Positions 24,134 to 33,651 are shown, counted from the first letter of the stretch. The stretch is DNA of 64,000 nucleotides from Lysobacter sp. K5869 (GCF_018847975.1 NZ_CP072597.1:558001-622000); one strand, 5' to 3'. Notes: a model not told the origin generated them from the sequence alone. Made by a program: numbers and translations.

Positions 24134-24751
24134 TTACTTCGCGACGACGCCGTCTTCGGCGTGCAGAACCAGCTCGGCGCGGTCGGGCGCGTCCATCTTG
24201 TTCCACTTGACCAGGTATTCGGTCTTCTTCTCGGCGACGCTGCCCTTGTGCTCTTCGTACCAGGCCGCGGCGGCCGGCGTCGGAGTCACGTACTCGGTCT
24301 TTTCCATCCACTTCTTGAAGTCTTCGCCGAGCAGGTTGTACTTGGCGTCGGCGCGGTTGTGGATCGGCAGCAGCGAGAAGCGCGCCTTCCACACGCCCGG
24401 GCGCGGACTGACCAGCAGGTAATAGGTCTTGTCGGCGTCGAGCTTGACGTCGACGAAGTCGGCGTTCTCGGACACGACCATCAGCCGGTGCTCGCCCGGC
24501 TCCATCTGCACCGCCATCTTCTGCTTGAAGATCAGCGCGCCGAGGAAGCGGGTGGCGTCGTCGGGCGCGTCGTACACGGTCGAGGCGATGCCGCCGCCGA
24601 CGAACGCCGCGCGCACGAACACCAGCAACGCCTTGCCGGGTTCGGGCTTGGGATTTTGATCCTCGGCGCGGACCATCAACGGTTCCTTGGCGAACGCCGG
24701 AACCGAGCAAAGCGACAGCAACAGCAGCGCGACGCGCAGCAGCTTGGACAT
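24134..24751 (-). CDS. Exported DUF2846-like protein
   Basis: A 205-residue protein with a cleavable signal peptide (about 1-21, ending PAFAKE). The mature part has a beta-rich domain: GKALLVFVRAAFVGG, a central FLGALIFKQKMAVQMEPGEH and KTYYLLVSPRPG. This resembles DUF2846-type proteins, whose role is unknown. The C-terminal 60 residues are charged and helical. It sits between the lipoprotein gene and the FabG-like gene on the same strand, with gaps of about 160-180 bases on both sides, so it may have its own promoter. Confidence 0.6.
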   Translation of the reverse strand: MSKLLRVALLLLSLCSVPAFAKEPLMVRAEDQNPKPEPGKALLVFVRAAFVGGGIASTVYDAPDDATRFLGALIFKQKMAVQMEPGEHRLMVVSENADFVDVKLDADKTYYLLVSPRPGVWKARFSLLPIHNRADAKYNLLGEDFKKWMEKTEYVTPTPAAAAWYEEHKGSVAEKKTEYLVKWNKMDAPDRAELVLHAEDGVVAK

Positions 24752-24911
24752 CTGGATTTTCCCCTAGAAAACGCCGGCGTTTCCGGCGCGCGCATAGGGT
24801 AATCGCTGACCGGCGCGAAACCCAGACCGCTCGACGCCGACGGACGAACGCCTCACCGGTCCATCGCGACCGATGCGCGCGGCGAGCCGGGCTCGCGCCT
24901 TCGCCTGGCGC

Positions 24912-25658
24912 TCAGCCCATGCCGCCGTTGATCCCGATCACCTGCCCGTTGATGTAACCGGCTTCGTCCGAACACAGGAACCCGACCAACGCCGCGACCT
25001 CGTCGGCGCGCCCGGCGCGCCCGGCCGGCACCATCTGCTTGATCGCCTCGGGCGGAAACGCCTCGGCGGCCATGCGCCCTTCGATCACGCCGGGCGCGAC
25101 GACGTTGACGGTGATGCCGCGGCTGGCCATCTCGCGCGCCAGCGACTTGGACGCGCCGTGCAACGCGGCCTTGGCCGCGGCGTAGTTGGTTTGGCCGCGA
25201 TTGCCGAGCACCGCGGCGACCGAGGACACGCTGACGATGCGGCCGAAGCGGGTGCGCGCCATCGGCAGCAGCAGCGGCTGGGTGACGTGGAAGAAACCGT
25301 GCAGCGAGACATCGACCACGCGCTTCCACTGCGCCTCGCTCATGCCGGCCATCGGCGCGTCGTCGTGGATGCCGGCGTTGTTGACCACGCACTGGATCGG
25401 CCCGGCGTCGAGCAGCGCCGCGATCGCCGCGCGCGCGGCTTCGCCGTCGGCGACGTCGAACGCCACCGCGTCCGCCGCGCCGCCCGCCTCGCGGATCCGC
25501 GCGGCCACCGCCTGCGCGCGCTCGACGCCGCTGTTGGCGTGCACGATCACCCGCCAGCCCTGCGCGGCCAGACGCAAGCAGATCGCTCCGCCCAAATCGC
25601 CGCTGCCGCCGGTCACCAAGGCGCGCCGCGCCTGCTTATCCGCTCCGCTCATCGCCAT
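24912..25658 (-). CDS. 3-oxoacyl-ACP reductase (FabG-like SDR) of aryl-polyene biosynthesis
   Basis: Short-chain dehydrogenase of 248 residues that should reduce the beta-keto group during polyene assembly with NADPH. It has the dinucleotide loop TGGSGDLGGAI, NNAG, catalytic Ser in VSVSSVAAV and the YAAAK pair (YxxxK), then the C-terminal GQVIGINGGMG typical of FabG. It follows a dehydratase gene by 61 bases on the same strand, completing the reduce-dehydrate pair of the pathway. Confidence 0.9.
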   Translation of the reverse strand: MAMSGADKQARRALVTGGSGDLGGAICLRLAAQGWRVIVHANSGVERAQAVAARIREAGGAADAVAFDVADGEAARAAIAALLDAGPIQCVVNNAGIHDDAPMAGMSEAQWKRVVDVSLHGFFHVTQPLLLPMARTRFGRIVSVSSVAAVLGNRGQTNYAAAKAALHGASKSLAREMASRGITVNVVAPGVIEGRMAAEAFPPEAIKQMVPAGRAGRADEVAALVGFLCSDEAGYINGQVIGINGGMG

Positions 25659-25719
25659 TCTCCGAAACCGAACGGGAGCCGTGGCAGCCCGCTCGTTCCT
25701 GGTTCCTCTTCACTGGTTC

Positions 25720-26151
25720 CTAGCCCCGCGCCATCACCGCCGCGCGCCCGCTCGCAAGCACCTCGCCGGCATGCGAAATCTCGAACTCGTACTGCCAACT
25801 GTCGTCCGTCGCGATCAGCTTGCGCGCGCGGCCTTCCAACTCGCCGGGCAGATCGTCGATGCGCGCGGCGCGCAACTCCACGCCGCGCAGCGCCACCAAC
25901 ACGCCGGGCTTGGCGCGGCCGCCGTGCGCGCGCGCCAACAGGCCGCCGTGCACGGCCATCAGCTGCGCGCCGTACTCGCACAAATGCACCGCGTGCAGCC
26001 GTTCGCCGCTGCGCAGCGGATGGGCCGGATCGCGATGGCCGCCGCTGCGCGCGAGGATGCGCTCGTCGTCCCATTCGGGCACCGCGTCCCACAGGCACAT
26101 CAGACCTTGGTGCGGGATCAGCTCGGCGATGGCTGCGCGGGTCTGAATCAT
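25720..26151 (-). CDS. 3-hydroxyacyl-ACP dehydratase (hotdog fold) of aryl-polyene biosynthesis
   Basis: A 143-residue single hotdog domain. The N-terminal ELIPHQGLMCLWDAV matches the ELIPHxxxMxLLD pattern of the 3-hydroxyacyl-ACP dehydratases found in aryl-polyene clusters, and GVLVALRGVELRAARID is the central helix-strand region. It would dehydrate the 3-hydroxyacyl intermediate to a double bond. It begins 29 bases after the autotransporter stop codon, which suggests cotranscription with it. Start ATG is MIQTRAAI. Confidence 0.8.
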   Translation of the reverse strand: MIQTRAAIAELIPHQGLMCLWDAVPEWDDERILARSGGHRDPAHPLRSGERLHAVHLCEYGAQLMAVHGGLLARAHGGRAKPGVLVALRGVELRAARIDDLPGELEGRARKLIATDDSWQYEFEISHAGEVLASGRAAVMARG

Positions 26152-26180
26152 GCTGCCGTTCTCGGTATCGGTCGCGCGGG

Positions 26181-29100
26181 TCACCAGCGATAGCGCAGGC
26201 CGGCGCTGAGATCGCGCGAGCGCACGCCGTCGCCGCGCTGGTAGGCGCAGTCCAGGAACAGGCTCAGGCGTTCGCCGCGGCCGAGCTGGATACCGGCGCT
26301 GGCCAGGCCGCCCTGCTTCGGCAGCGCCGCGCTGCGCACGCCGAAGCCGTAGCCCGGCGCGCCGGCGAACTCGAGGTTCGTTTGCGCATACTCGTCGCCG
26401 TAGCCGCGCAACGCCCGCGCTTCCAGGCGCGGCGACAGCGCCCAGTCGCCCAGATCGTAATCCGCGCTCCAACGCAGGCCGGCGCTGGCGGTGGTGCGCG
26501 CCAGCTTCGCCGAAGCGCCGACCAGATCGACGTCCTGCGCGCCGCCCTCGCGGAAGCCGTCGTTGTCCAGACGGGTGCGGGCGATGCTCAGCAAGGGCTG
26601 CAGGCGCGAGCCGCCGAGCTCGAAAGTCCAGCCGCCTTCCAGGTAAGCGCTGTAGCTTTGCCCGTCGTAGCGCGATTGCGCCCGACGCGCGATGTCGCCC
26701 GCCACCACGCTGCGCTCGACCCGGTTGCGCCAACTGGCATAGCCCAAGGCGCCGTTGAGATAGGCGTTCGCGCCGCGCCAACCGGCGTACACCGTGAGTT
26801 GCGCGACCTCGGCCTTGGCCTGGTCGCCCGCGCGCAAATCGGCGTCGAGCTTGTCGAATTGCGCGCTCGCGCCCAACAGCACCGACTCGGCGATCCAACC
26901 GTCCGCGCCCAGCGCGGTGCCGCGCGCGTCCAGATCCACGCCCGGCGCGTTGCGGTCGCCGTCCATGCGGGTGGAACCGTCGGACACGCGGATCCAGGCG
27001 CCGCCGCGTCCGGCGTCGCCGGCGCCGTCGCGTTGCAGCGCGCGCCGGCTCAGGTCCTGGCCGAACGAGGAGTGCCGCTGCAGCAGCGCGGCGGCGAAGC
27101 CGGCGTGGGCGTCGCCGGACAAGCGATCGATGCCGCTCATCGCGCCGGCCTCGCTCAGCGTGGTCAGCTCTTCGATCACCGCTTCCATATCGGCGCTGGG
27201 CCGGCCGCCGGCGGCGATGGCGTCGAGCGCGGTGGCGACGCCGCAGCGATTGAAGCCGTCGCACACGTCCTGGAAGCGGGTGTCGCTGCGCAGCACGTCC
27301 AGATAGGCGTGTTGCGCGTCGTAGGTCATGGCGAGCTTGAGGAAGGGCTGGTTCTGGGTGAGTTGGTCGAACCGGCCGCTTACCCCGCCCTGCGCGTCGA
27401 TCAAGGTGTAGCGGGTGCCGTAGGCGTACTGGCCCGGCGCCTTGATCACGTCGAGGGTGCCGCCTTCCAGCACCGCGCGGCCGCCGACCTTGAGCAGGTC
27501 GGCGCGGCCGTCCGCGGCGACGTCGACCTGCAGCCGCGCGCCGGCGCGCTGCAGGTAATCGCCGTCCACGGTCAGCACGCCGAGCCCGTCGCCGGGCGCG
27601 AGCGTGCCGGCGTTGGTCAGGCCGCGCATGCGGCCCTTACCGAACAGCGTGCCGTTCGCGCCGACGCTGAAAACGCCCGCGCTGAAATCGTCCAGGCGCA
27701 CGCGGCCCTGCTCGACCTGCACCTGACCGGTGAACAGGCCGGACGCCCTCTCCAGCGCGAGGGTGCCGGCGCCGGTCTTCACCAGCGTGCCGGTGCCCTC
27801 CATGCTGCTGATGGCGTCGTCGCGCCCGAGCCCGCCCAGGGTCAGCGTCGAGGCGCCGAGCCGGAGCAGCCCGCCGGCGGCCAGCGAGCCGATCGACAGC
27901 GGTTGGCTCATGCCGGACGTGTCCACCGCGAACACGTTGCCGATGGCGAGGCCGCCGGCCACCGCGTGGTCGCGGAAGGCGACCGTGCCGGCGCTGACGA
28001 TCGTCGCCTGCCTGGCGTCGGCCTGGTCGAAGAACGACACCGTGGTGGAGGTGCCTCTGGCCAGCGCGATCACGGCGTTGCCGGCGTTGCTGCTTTCGCC
28101 GAAGGCGACGGTGCCGAAGCCGCCGCTGCCGATGCGCGCGCTGCCGGCGCTGGATTCGTCCTCGAACAAGACCTGTCCGTAGAGGTTCTCGATCGCGATG
28201 GTCGCGCGCCCCGCGTCGGAACGGTCGACGAAACGCACGGTCGAAATCGTGCGGGCCGCCCCGTCGAGCACGGTGATGCCGAGATCGGCCGCGCTCGCCT
28301 GCGACTCGAAGCGAATCTCGGCATTGTCGTAAGCCGCCAACGGGCCGGTGCCGAAGGCGCCCGTCGTCCGGGCGACGATCGTCGCGTTGTTGTTGACGAC
28401 CAGGCCGCCGCTGAAGCCGTCGTTGCGCTGCTCGAACGTCACCGAACCGCGGCCGAAGATGTTCAGCCGGCCGGTACCGGAGACGTTGCCCTTGAGCCGC
28501 AGAGCGGCCGCATCGCTGCCCAGCAGTTGGATGCGGTTGGTCGCGGCGGCGTCGACTTGGATATCGCGCCCCATGTCGAAGCCGTTGCCCAGCACGTTCA
28601 ACTGGCCGCCGGCGAAGCGCAGCTTGCCGCCTCCCAGGCTGGCGTCGAAGGCCACGTCCAACTCGCCGCCGCGCAGCGTGGTATCGCCGGCATAGGTGTT
28701 GGTGTTGCTCAGGTACACGCGACCGGGGCCGACGATGTCGAGGCCGCCGGCGCCGACGATGGGAACGTCGATGGTCGCCCTGACCAGCGAATCCGCCGCG
28801 ATCGTCGCTTGCGCCGCGCCGATCGACAACGCGCCGCCGGCGCCGGCGCTCAGGCGGTAAAGGTTGTTGGCGCCGGAGAACCCCAAGCCGGTGAAGACCT
28901 GCGCGCCCTCCACCGAAATATCGTTGTTGGCGCCGGCGACCCGGAACGCCGCCACGCCCGGCGTCCACGCGCCGACGCTGCCGTCCTCGCGGGTCCAGTT
29001 GGTGTTGCCGGCGTTCCACACGCCGCTGCCGTTGTCCCAATAGTTCACCGGGTCGGCGGCCAGCGCCGCGCCGGGCAGTTGCAGACCCAAGGCCACCGCG

Positions 29101-29195
29101 GCGGCGAGCGCGCCGCGAACCCAACCGCGCGCGCCGCGCCGGCGGCCGCGCTGGCCGGAAGAGGTGGGCTCGATCGGGAGCGAGTGCGTCATCAT
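26181..29195 (-). CDS. Classical (type Va) autotransporter
   Basis: A 1004-residue secreted protein. A long basic signal peptide (about 1-46, ending GAALAADP) is followed by a beta-helical passenger. This includes autotransporter-associated strand repeats (NTNTYAGDTTLRGGELDV, GTLVKTGAGTLALE) and a central series of GVSFFDQ/VAFRDHA-type strands. A 250-300 residue C-terminal beta-barrel starts near GAWIRVSDGSTRMDG and ends LSAGLRYRW with the terminal aromatic residue needed for outer-membrane insertion. No protease or lipase motif is visible, so adhesion or surface structure is most likely. It lies inside the aryl-polyene operon arm, which is unusual. Confidence 0.9.
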   Translation of the reverse strand: MMTHSLPIEPTSSGQRGRRRGARGWVRGALAAAVALGLQLPGAALAADPVNYWDNGSGVWNAGNTNWTREDGSVGAWTPGVAAFRVAGANNDISVEGAQVFTGLGFSGANNLYRLSAGAGGALSIGAAQATIAADSLVRATIDVPIVGAGGLDIVGPGRVYLSNTNTYAGDTTLRGGELDVAFDASLGGGKLRFAGGQLNVLGNGFDMGRDIQVDAAATNRIQLLGSDAAALRLKGNVSGTGRLNIFGRGSVTFEQRNDGFSGGLVVNNNATIVARTTGAFGTGPLAAYDNAEIRFESQASAADLGITVLDGAARTISTVRFVDRSDAGRATIAIENLYGQVLFEDESSAGSARIGSGGFGTVAFGESSNAGNAVIALARGTSTTVSFFDQADARQATIVSAGTVAFRDHAVAGGLAIGNVFAVDTSGMSQPLSIGSLAAGGLLRLGASTLTLGGLGRDDAISSMEGTGTLVKTGAGTLALERASGLFTGQVQVEQGRVRLDDFSAGVFSVGANGTLFGKGRMRGLTNAGTLAPGDGLGVLTVDGDYLQRAGARLQVDVAADGRADLLKVGGRAVLEGGTLDVIKAPGQYAYGTRYTLIDAQGGVSGRFDQLTQNQPFLKLAMTYDAQHAYLDVLRSDTRFQDVCDGFNRCGVATALDAIAAGGRPSADMEAVIEELTTLSEAGAMSGIDRLSGDAHAGFAAALLQRHSSFGQDLSRRALQRDGAGDAGRGGAWIRVSDGSTRMDGDRNAPGVDLDARGTALGADGWIAESVLLGASAQFDKLDADLRAGDQAKAEVAQLTVYAGWRGANAYLNGALGYASWRNRVERSVVAGDIARRAQSRYDGQSYSAYLEGGWTFELGGSRLQPLLSIARTRLDNDGFREGGAQDVDLVGASAKLARTTASAGLRWSADYDLGDWALSPRLEARALRGYGDEYAQTNLEFAGAPGYGFGVRSAALPKQGGLASAGIQLGRGERLSLFLDCAYQRGDGVRSRDLSAGLRYRW

Positions 29196-29332
29196 CGTCC
29201 TTGTCCTGAAGGGAGTGGTGCCGGAACGCGGCGAAAACGATTATCCGCCTGCATCATCGCAGCGCATGATACCCATCGCCGCGACCGTGCCGGCGAGCGA
29301 AGCGGGCGCGGCCTGAACCGGCGCGCGCCGGT

Positions 29333-31684
29333 TCAGGCCGACGCGGCGTCCTCGCCGGAATCGATCATCGCCGCCGGCTCGCGCACGATCAGCAGCGCGA
29401 GCGCGAAGTTGAACACCACGCCGAGCGCGACCGTCGCGCCGATCGCGCGCAGCACCGGGATCGACGACAGCGCCAGCAGCGCGAACACCATGAACGTGGT
29501 GAGGCTGCAAACGATCACCGCGTGCAAGGTGCGCAGCTGTTCGGCGCGGTCGTCGCCGGCGTGGTCGAAGAACAGCGCGTAGTCCAGGCCCAAGCCGGCG
29601 GCGAGGATCAGCGAGACCAGATGGAACAGGTTGAGCTCGACGCCGAAGCCGCGCAGCGCGGCGAGGATCAGCAGCGTGCTCAGCGCCATCGGCGCCAACA
29701 CCCGCAGCACGCGGCGCGGCGAGCGCAGCGCCACCCACACCGCCGCGGCCAGCAGCACGCCGGCCAGGGCCAGCGCCATCAGCACGCGGCCGCGGTATTC
29801 GGCGACCAAGGATTCCGACGCTTGTTTCAGATCCAGCAGATGGCCGCCATGGCGGCGCACCACCGCCTCGACCGCTTCGGGATCGTGCAAGCCCGACAAC
29901 GCGACCAGCGCGGTGGCGTGGCCGGGCCGCTCGCGCAGCAGGCCTTCGATGCTGCTCGCCAGCGCGGTGCCGGCCAGATCGCGCGGCCGCAGCGGCGGCG
30001 CGTGGCGCGCGGCTTCGACCTCGCGCAGGAAATCGGCGAAGGCGTCCTCGCGGAACGGCGTCGCCGCGACCGCTTCGGCCAGCGCCGCGCGCAGCGCCTC
30101 GGGTTCGGGCAGGCGACGCTGGCGATCCAGCTGAGTGCGCGCGCTGGGCAGATAGCGAGCGGCCAGATCGAAACCGACCAAGGCGCCGCGCTGGCGCAGT
30201 TGCGGCAATTCCTTGAGCAGGCCTTCGGAGGCTTGCAGCGCGGCCTCGGCGTCGCGCGCTTCGATCGCCGCGACGTAACGCACGTCCGGCGCGCCGAGCT
30301 CCTCGCGCAGCTGCGCGTCGCGCGCCAGCGCCGCTTCCGGCACCGGGGTGAGTTTGGCCAGATCGTTCTGCCAGAACGGCCCGGGCACGAACAGGACCAC
30401 GGCCAAGGCCAGCGCCGCCAGCAGCGACACGCTGGCCACGCCCAGGCGCGGCCAGCGCGCCAGCGCGGTCCACACCCGCGCCAGCCGCTGCGATTGGGCG
30501 ACGTCGCGCGGCGCCGGATCGATCAGCGCCGGCAGCACGAAGCGCGTGGTCAGCGCGGCGGTGGCGAGGCCGACGATGGTGAACACCGCCAGCTGCTGCA
30601 GGCCGTCGACGCCGGACACGAAGAAGGTCAGGTAGGCGATGCAGGTCGAGGTCACGCCGGTGCCGAGCGTCGGCCACAGGCTGCGCGCGCTCGCCCACGG
30701 CGACAGGCCCGGACGCTGATGGCTGTAGAGGTGGATCGGGTAGTCCTGGACCACGCCGATCAAGGTGAAGCCGAACGCGACGGTGATGCCGTGCACGCCC
30801 TCGAAGCAAATCGCGACCGCGCCCAGGCCGGCCAATCCCGCGGTCGCCAGCGGCAGGCCGCCGATCAGCGGCGCTTTCCAACTGCGGTACGCCAGCCACA
30901 GCAGCGCGACGAACAGCAGGCTGTCGATGGTGCCGATCAAACTCGCTTCGCGCTGGGTGCGCCCGCCGATTTCCAGCGAGAACGCGCCCGGGCCGCTGAT
31001 GGTGAGCCGGGCCGGACCGGCGCCGCGCGCCTTATCGAACGCGGCGCGGATCGCGACGATGGCGCGCTCTTGCCCGGCCGGGTCGAAACCCGCCGTGCGC
31101 GTTTCCACCGCCAGCAGCGCTTGCTTGCCGGCGCGGTCGAACCACACGCCGTCGAGCGTCTGCGGCATCGCGCCGGGTTGCCAGGCCTCGGCCAGGCGCA
31201 GCATTTCCAGGGTCGGGTCGCTGGGCAGCAGCGGCTCGATCAGCTCGCCCGCGGGCGAGCCGAGGTCTTGCACCCGGTTCTGCAGCTGGTCGCGCAGGTA
31301 GGCGGTGTGCAGGCGCTGTTCGTCGAGCGTCGGCGACAGCAGATAGCGGTACGGCCGCAGGCGTTCGGGCACCGCGTCCAGGCCGAGGCTGGCGCCGTTG
31401 GCGACCAGCTTGAACTCGGGCTGCGCGATCAGCGCTTCGCGCATCGACTGCGATTGCGCGGCCAGCGTGGCCGGCGCGTCGCCTTCGATCGCCAGCAGCA
31501 GCAGGCGCGAACCCGGGCCTTCGCCGAGTTCTTCCAGCAGCAGCTTCTGCGCCGGCGTGCGCGCGTTCGGCATGAACCGGCGCAGGTCGCCGCTGAGCTG
31601 CAGCTGCGCGCCGATCGCCCAGCCGGCGACGGCGAGGACGCCCAGCCACAGCAGGGCGAACAGCAGACGGCGCGCGGGCGTCAT
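29333..31684 (-). CDS. MMPL/RND-family exporter of the aryl-polyene locus
   Basis: A 783-residue inner-membrane protein with two repeats, each of one helix, a large periplasmic loop and five clustered helices. It has RND/MMPL features such as FGFTLIGVVQDYPIHLYSH and GLGLDYALFFDH in the helix 4 regions. MMPL-type permeases are fixed members of aryl-polyene loci and are believed to move the lipid-linked pigment towards the outer membrane. Its start codon overlaps the stop of the LolA-like gene (TGATG), so the two are translationally coupled. Confidence 0.9.
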   Translation of the reverse strand: MTPARRLLFALLWLGVLAVAGWAIGAQLQLSGDLRRFMPNARTPAQKLLLEELGEGPGSRLLLLAIEGDAPATLAAQSQSMREALIAQPEFKLVANGASLGLDAVPERLRPYRYLLSPTLDEQRLHTAYLRDQLQNRVQDLGSPAGELIEPLLPSDPTLEMLRLAEAWQPGAMPQTLDGVWFDRAGKQALLAVETRTAGFDPAGQERAIVAIRAAFDKARGAGPARLTISGPGAFSLEIGGRTQREASLIGTIDSLLFVALLWLAYRSWKAPLIGGLPLATAGLAGLGAVAICFEGVHGITVAFGFTLIGVVQDYPIHLYSHQRPGLSPWASARSLWPTLGTGVTSTCIAYLTFFVSGVDGLQQLAVFTIVGLATAALTTRFVLPALIDPAPRDVAQSQRLARVWTALARWPRLGVASVSLLAALALAVVLFVPGPFWQNDLAKLTPVPEAALARDAQLREELGAPDVRYVAAIEARDAEAALQASEGLLKELPQLRQRGALVGFDLAARYLPSARTQLDRQRRLPEPEALRAALAEAVAATPFREDAFADFLREVEAARHAPPLRPRDLAGTALASSIEGLLRERPGHATALVALSGLHDPEAVEAVVRRHGGHLLDLKQASESLVAEYRGRVLMALALAGVLLAAAVWVALRSPRRVLRVLAPMALSTLLILAALRGFGVELNLFHLVSLILAAGLGLDYALFFDHAGDDRAEQLRTLHAVIVCSLTTFMVFALLALSSIPVLRAIGATVALGVVFNFALALLIVREPAAMIDSGEDAASA

Positions 31685-32439
31685 CAGCGCGCCGGGCCGT
31701 GGCTGCGGCACAGCGCGGCCAGTTGGCTGGCGTCGCTGACGCCGGCGGCGGCGCGCGCGGCGCTGCCGAGCAAGGTGCGTTGCTGGTCGCTGCCGCGCGC
31801 GGGGCGGGTTTCGATGCAGCGCAGTTCCTCGTCGCGGCCGAACAGCGCGATCTCGCGCACGCGCGCGGCGACCTGGGCGTCCTTCGGCGTCATCGTCACG
31901 CTCCACTGCCGGCGCGTGCCTTGCGCGGCCAGCGCGTAGTGGCGCTCGAGTTCGGCGCGGTCGCCGCCGAGCAGGGCGCCGAAGCTGGCCTGCAGCGCCA
32001 CCAGTTCCGGCGCGCGCGACAGCGAGAAGCGCCGCGGCGGCTTGCCGGCGCGGGCGATGCTGACCTCGCCCTGGCCCGGCTTGGCGCCGGTGCGGATGGT
32101 GGTGGTTTCCGCGTACGGATCGCGCACCTCGCGCACCAGGGTGTCGGCGTCGGGACGGCGGTATTCGCCGGACACGCGCAGCGGCGCCTTGAGCAAGGCC
32201 GAGCCGCGCACTTCGACGAAGTCGGTGCGCGCCGGCACCGGCTGGGCCAGGCGCGGCAGGATCCAGGCCGGGTCGGCGGGCTGCGCGCCGGCGTCGGCGG
32301 CGGCCGCTGCGGGCACGGCGGCGGCCGCGCTCGCGGCGGCCTGCTCAGCCGGCGCGGCGAGCGGCGACGTCGCCGCCAGCAGCAGCGCGAGGGTCGTGCA
32401 GAGCCGTTGCGGGCGGAACGTAGGAAGCGTCATCGGCAT
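31684..32439 (-). CDS. LolA-like outer-membrane lipoprotein carrier of the aryl-polyene locus
   Basis: A 251-residue protein with a signal peptide (about 1-29), an Ala-rich linker and a LolA-like half-barrel domain (about 60-225; RVSGEYRRPDADTLVREV, WSVTMTPKDAQVAARV). In aryl-polyene clusters such proteins are thought to carry the pigment-lipid across the periplasm together with the MMPL exporter. The 5' end overlaps the preceding acyltransferase by about 95 bases. A second ATG two codons later (32433) is an alternative start; both keep the overlap because the signal peptide lies within it. Confidence 0.85.
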   Translation of the reverse strand: MPMTLPTFRPQRLCTTLALLLAATSPLAAPAEQAAASAAAAVPAAAAADAGAQPADPAWILPRLAQPVPARTDFVEVRGSALLKAPLRVSGEYRRPDADTLVREVRDPYAETTTIRTGAKPGQGEVSIARAGKPPRRFSLSRAPELVALQASFGALLGGDRAELERHYALAAQGTRRQWSVTMTPKDAQVAARVREIALFGRDEELRCIETRPARGSDQQRTLLGSAARAAAGVSDASQLAALCRSHGPAR

Positions 32440-33331
32440 GCCAGAAATCGTAGAAGTTGAACCAGTTGTACGGCGCGCTGCGAGCGTGGTGCTGCAAGCG
32501 CTCGGCGTAGCGTTGGGCGAGCGCGGCCAGCTGCGCCGGGCGCTCGCGCCGTTCGATGCTGAGCGCGTCGGCGAACGGCTCGAACACCATTTCGTAGCGC
32601 GCGCCGCCGCGGTACAGGCCGAACGCCAGCGCCACCGGCAGCTTGAGCGCGGCGGCGATCAGCCACGGCGAAGTCGGAAAGCGCGCGCCGGCACCGAAGA
32701 AATTCGCCGCGATCGAGGGCTCGCCCGGACCGGCGCGGTCGACCAGCATCGCCACGATGTCGCCGTGGTCGGTGGCGTGCTTGATCTGCAGGGCGATGCT
32801 GGGACCGTCCTGGCCGGCGTCGATGACGTTGGCGGCGATCTGCGGGTCCAGCGCATCGAGCAAGCGCATCAGCGCGGCGTTGTGGCCGCGGTCGAGCACG
32901 ACCTTGACCCGCGTCTGCGGCCGCCGGCGCGCCAGCACCCGCAGCGCTTCGAAGCTGCCCAGGTGCGAGCCGAACAGCATCAGCCCCTGGCCGCGATCGA
33001 GATGGGCTTCCAGCGCGTCCAGGCCGCGCACCTCGACTTCGAAGCGATCCATGCCTTGGCTGAGCATGAACACCCGGTCGAGGATGGTCGCGGCGAAGGT
33101 GTGGATGTGGCGGGCCACGTCCCGCCACCCCGCCTCGCGCCCGAGCGCGCGGCGCAGGTAGGCGCGCGAGGCGCGGCGCTCGGGGCCGCGCGCGAGCAGG
33201 TAGAAGGCGACGATGGGGTACAGCGCCAGCCGCGCCAGCGCGCGACCGCCGTGGTTGGCGATCAGGAAAATGATGCGGTAGGCCAGCGGCCCCGCGCCTT
33301 CGGGGCGGTTTTTCCAATGCCCGGCGTTCAT
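32345..33331 (-). CDS. LpxL-like lysophospholipid/lipid A-type acyltransferase of the aryl-polyene locus
   Basis: A 328-residue membrane-associated acyltransferase. The active-site motif HLGSFE (HX4E) lies in LMLFGSHLGSFEALRVL, preceded by a hydrophobic N-terminal stretch (about 15-45), and the C-terminal APYNWFNFYDFW is the LpxL/HtrB family ending. In aryl-polyene loci it is expected to acylate the glycerol or sugar head that anchors the pigment. It starts four bases inside the dehydratase gene (ATGA overlap) and its 3' end overlaps the LolA-like gene by about 95 bases. Confidence 0.88.
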   Translation of the reverse strand: MNAGHWKNRPEGAGPLAYRIIFLIANHGGRALARLALYPIVAFYLLARGPERRASRAYLRRALGREAGWRDVARHIHTFAATILDRVFMLSQGMDRFEVEVRGLDALEAHLDRGQGLMLFGSHLGSFEALRVLARRRPQTRVKVVLDRGHNAALMRLLDALDPQIAANVIDAGQDGPSIALQIKHATDHGDIVAMLVDRAGPGEPSIAANFFGAGARFPTSPWLIAAALKLPVALAFGLYRGGARYEMVFEPFADALSIERRERPAQLAALAQRYAERLQHHARSAPYNWFNFYDFWHADDASYVPPATALHDPRAAAGGDVAARRAG

Positions 33332-33651
33332 GCGTTCGCGTCCTTGCGTTGCGGGGTGTGGGTGCTCGCGCCGTCGGCGACGATCTCGCCGCTGGCCAAA
33401 AGATCCTCGCCGCGGCGCACGCGGAAGCGCCAGCGCGACGGGGCGAGCGGTTCGAGCTCGACCTGCGCGGCTTCGCCGGGCAGCAGCGGCTGCAGGAATT
33501 TGACCTGCGGCAGGCGCAGGCCGCTCGACTCGCCGTGCTGCGCCTGCACGGCTTCGAGGACCCGCTCCAGCAGCACCACGCCGGGCACCAGCGGCCGGCC
33601 GGGGAAATGGCCCGGCAGGCAGGGATGATCGGCGGGGACGACGAAATTCAT
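33328..33651 (-). CDS. FabZ-like 3-hydroxyacyl-ACP dehydratase of the aryl-polyene locus
   Basis: A small 107-residue hotdog protein with the FabZ signature HPCLPGHFPGRPLVPG, including the catalytic His in GHF. It is shorter than housekeeping FabZ (about 150 residues) but contains the core strands (VKFLQPLLPGEAAQVELE, RWRFRVRRGEDLLASGEI). It is the second dehydratase in this locus besides the gene at 25720, as is usual for aryl-polyene systems. It overlaps the acyltransferase by four bases. Confidence 0.85.
   Translation of the reverse strand: MNFVVPADHPCLPGHFPGRPLVPGVVLLERVLEAVQAQHGESSGLRLPQVKFLQPLLPGEAAQVELEPLAPSRWRFRVRRGEDLLASGEIVADGASTHTPQRKDANA

Noticed and set aside
24873..29582. 1569-codon plus-strand frame across the reductase, dehydratase and autotransporter genes
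   Set aside because: It runs antisense through three well-supported genes and through intergenic gaps; low-complexity Ala/Arg translation.
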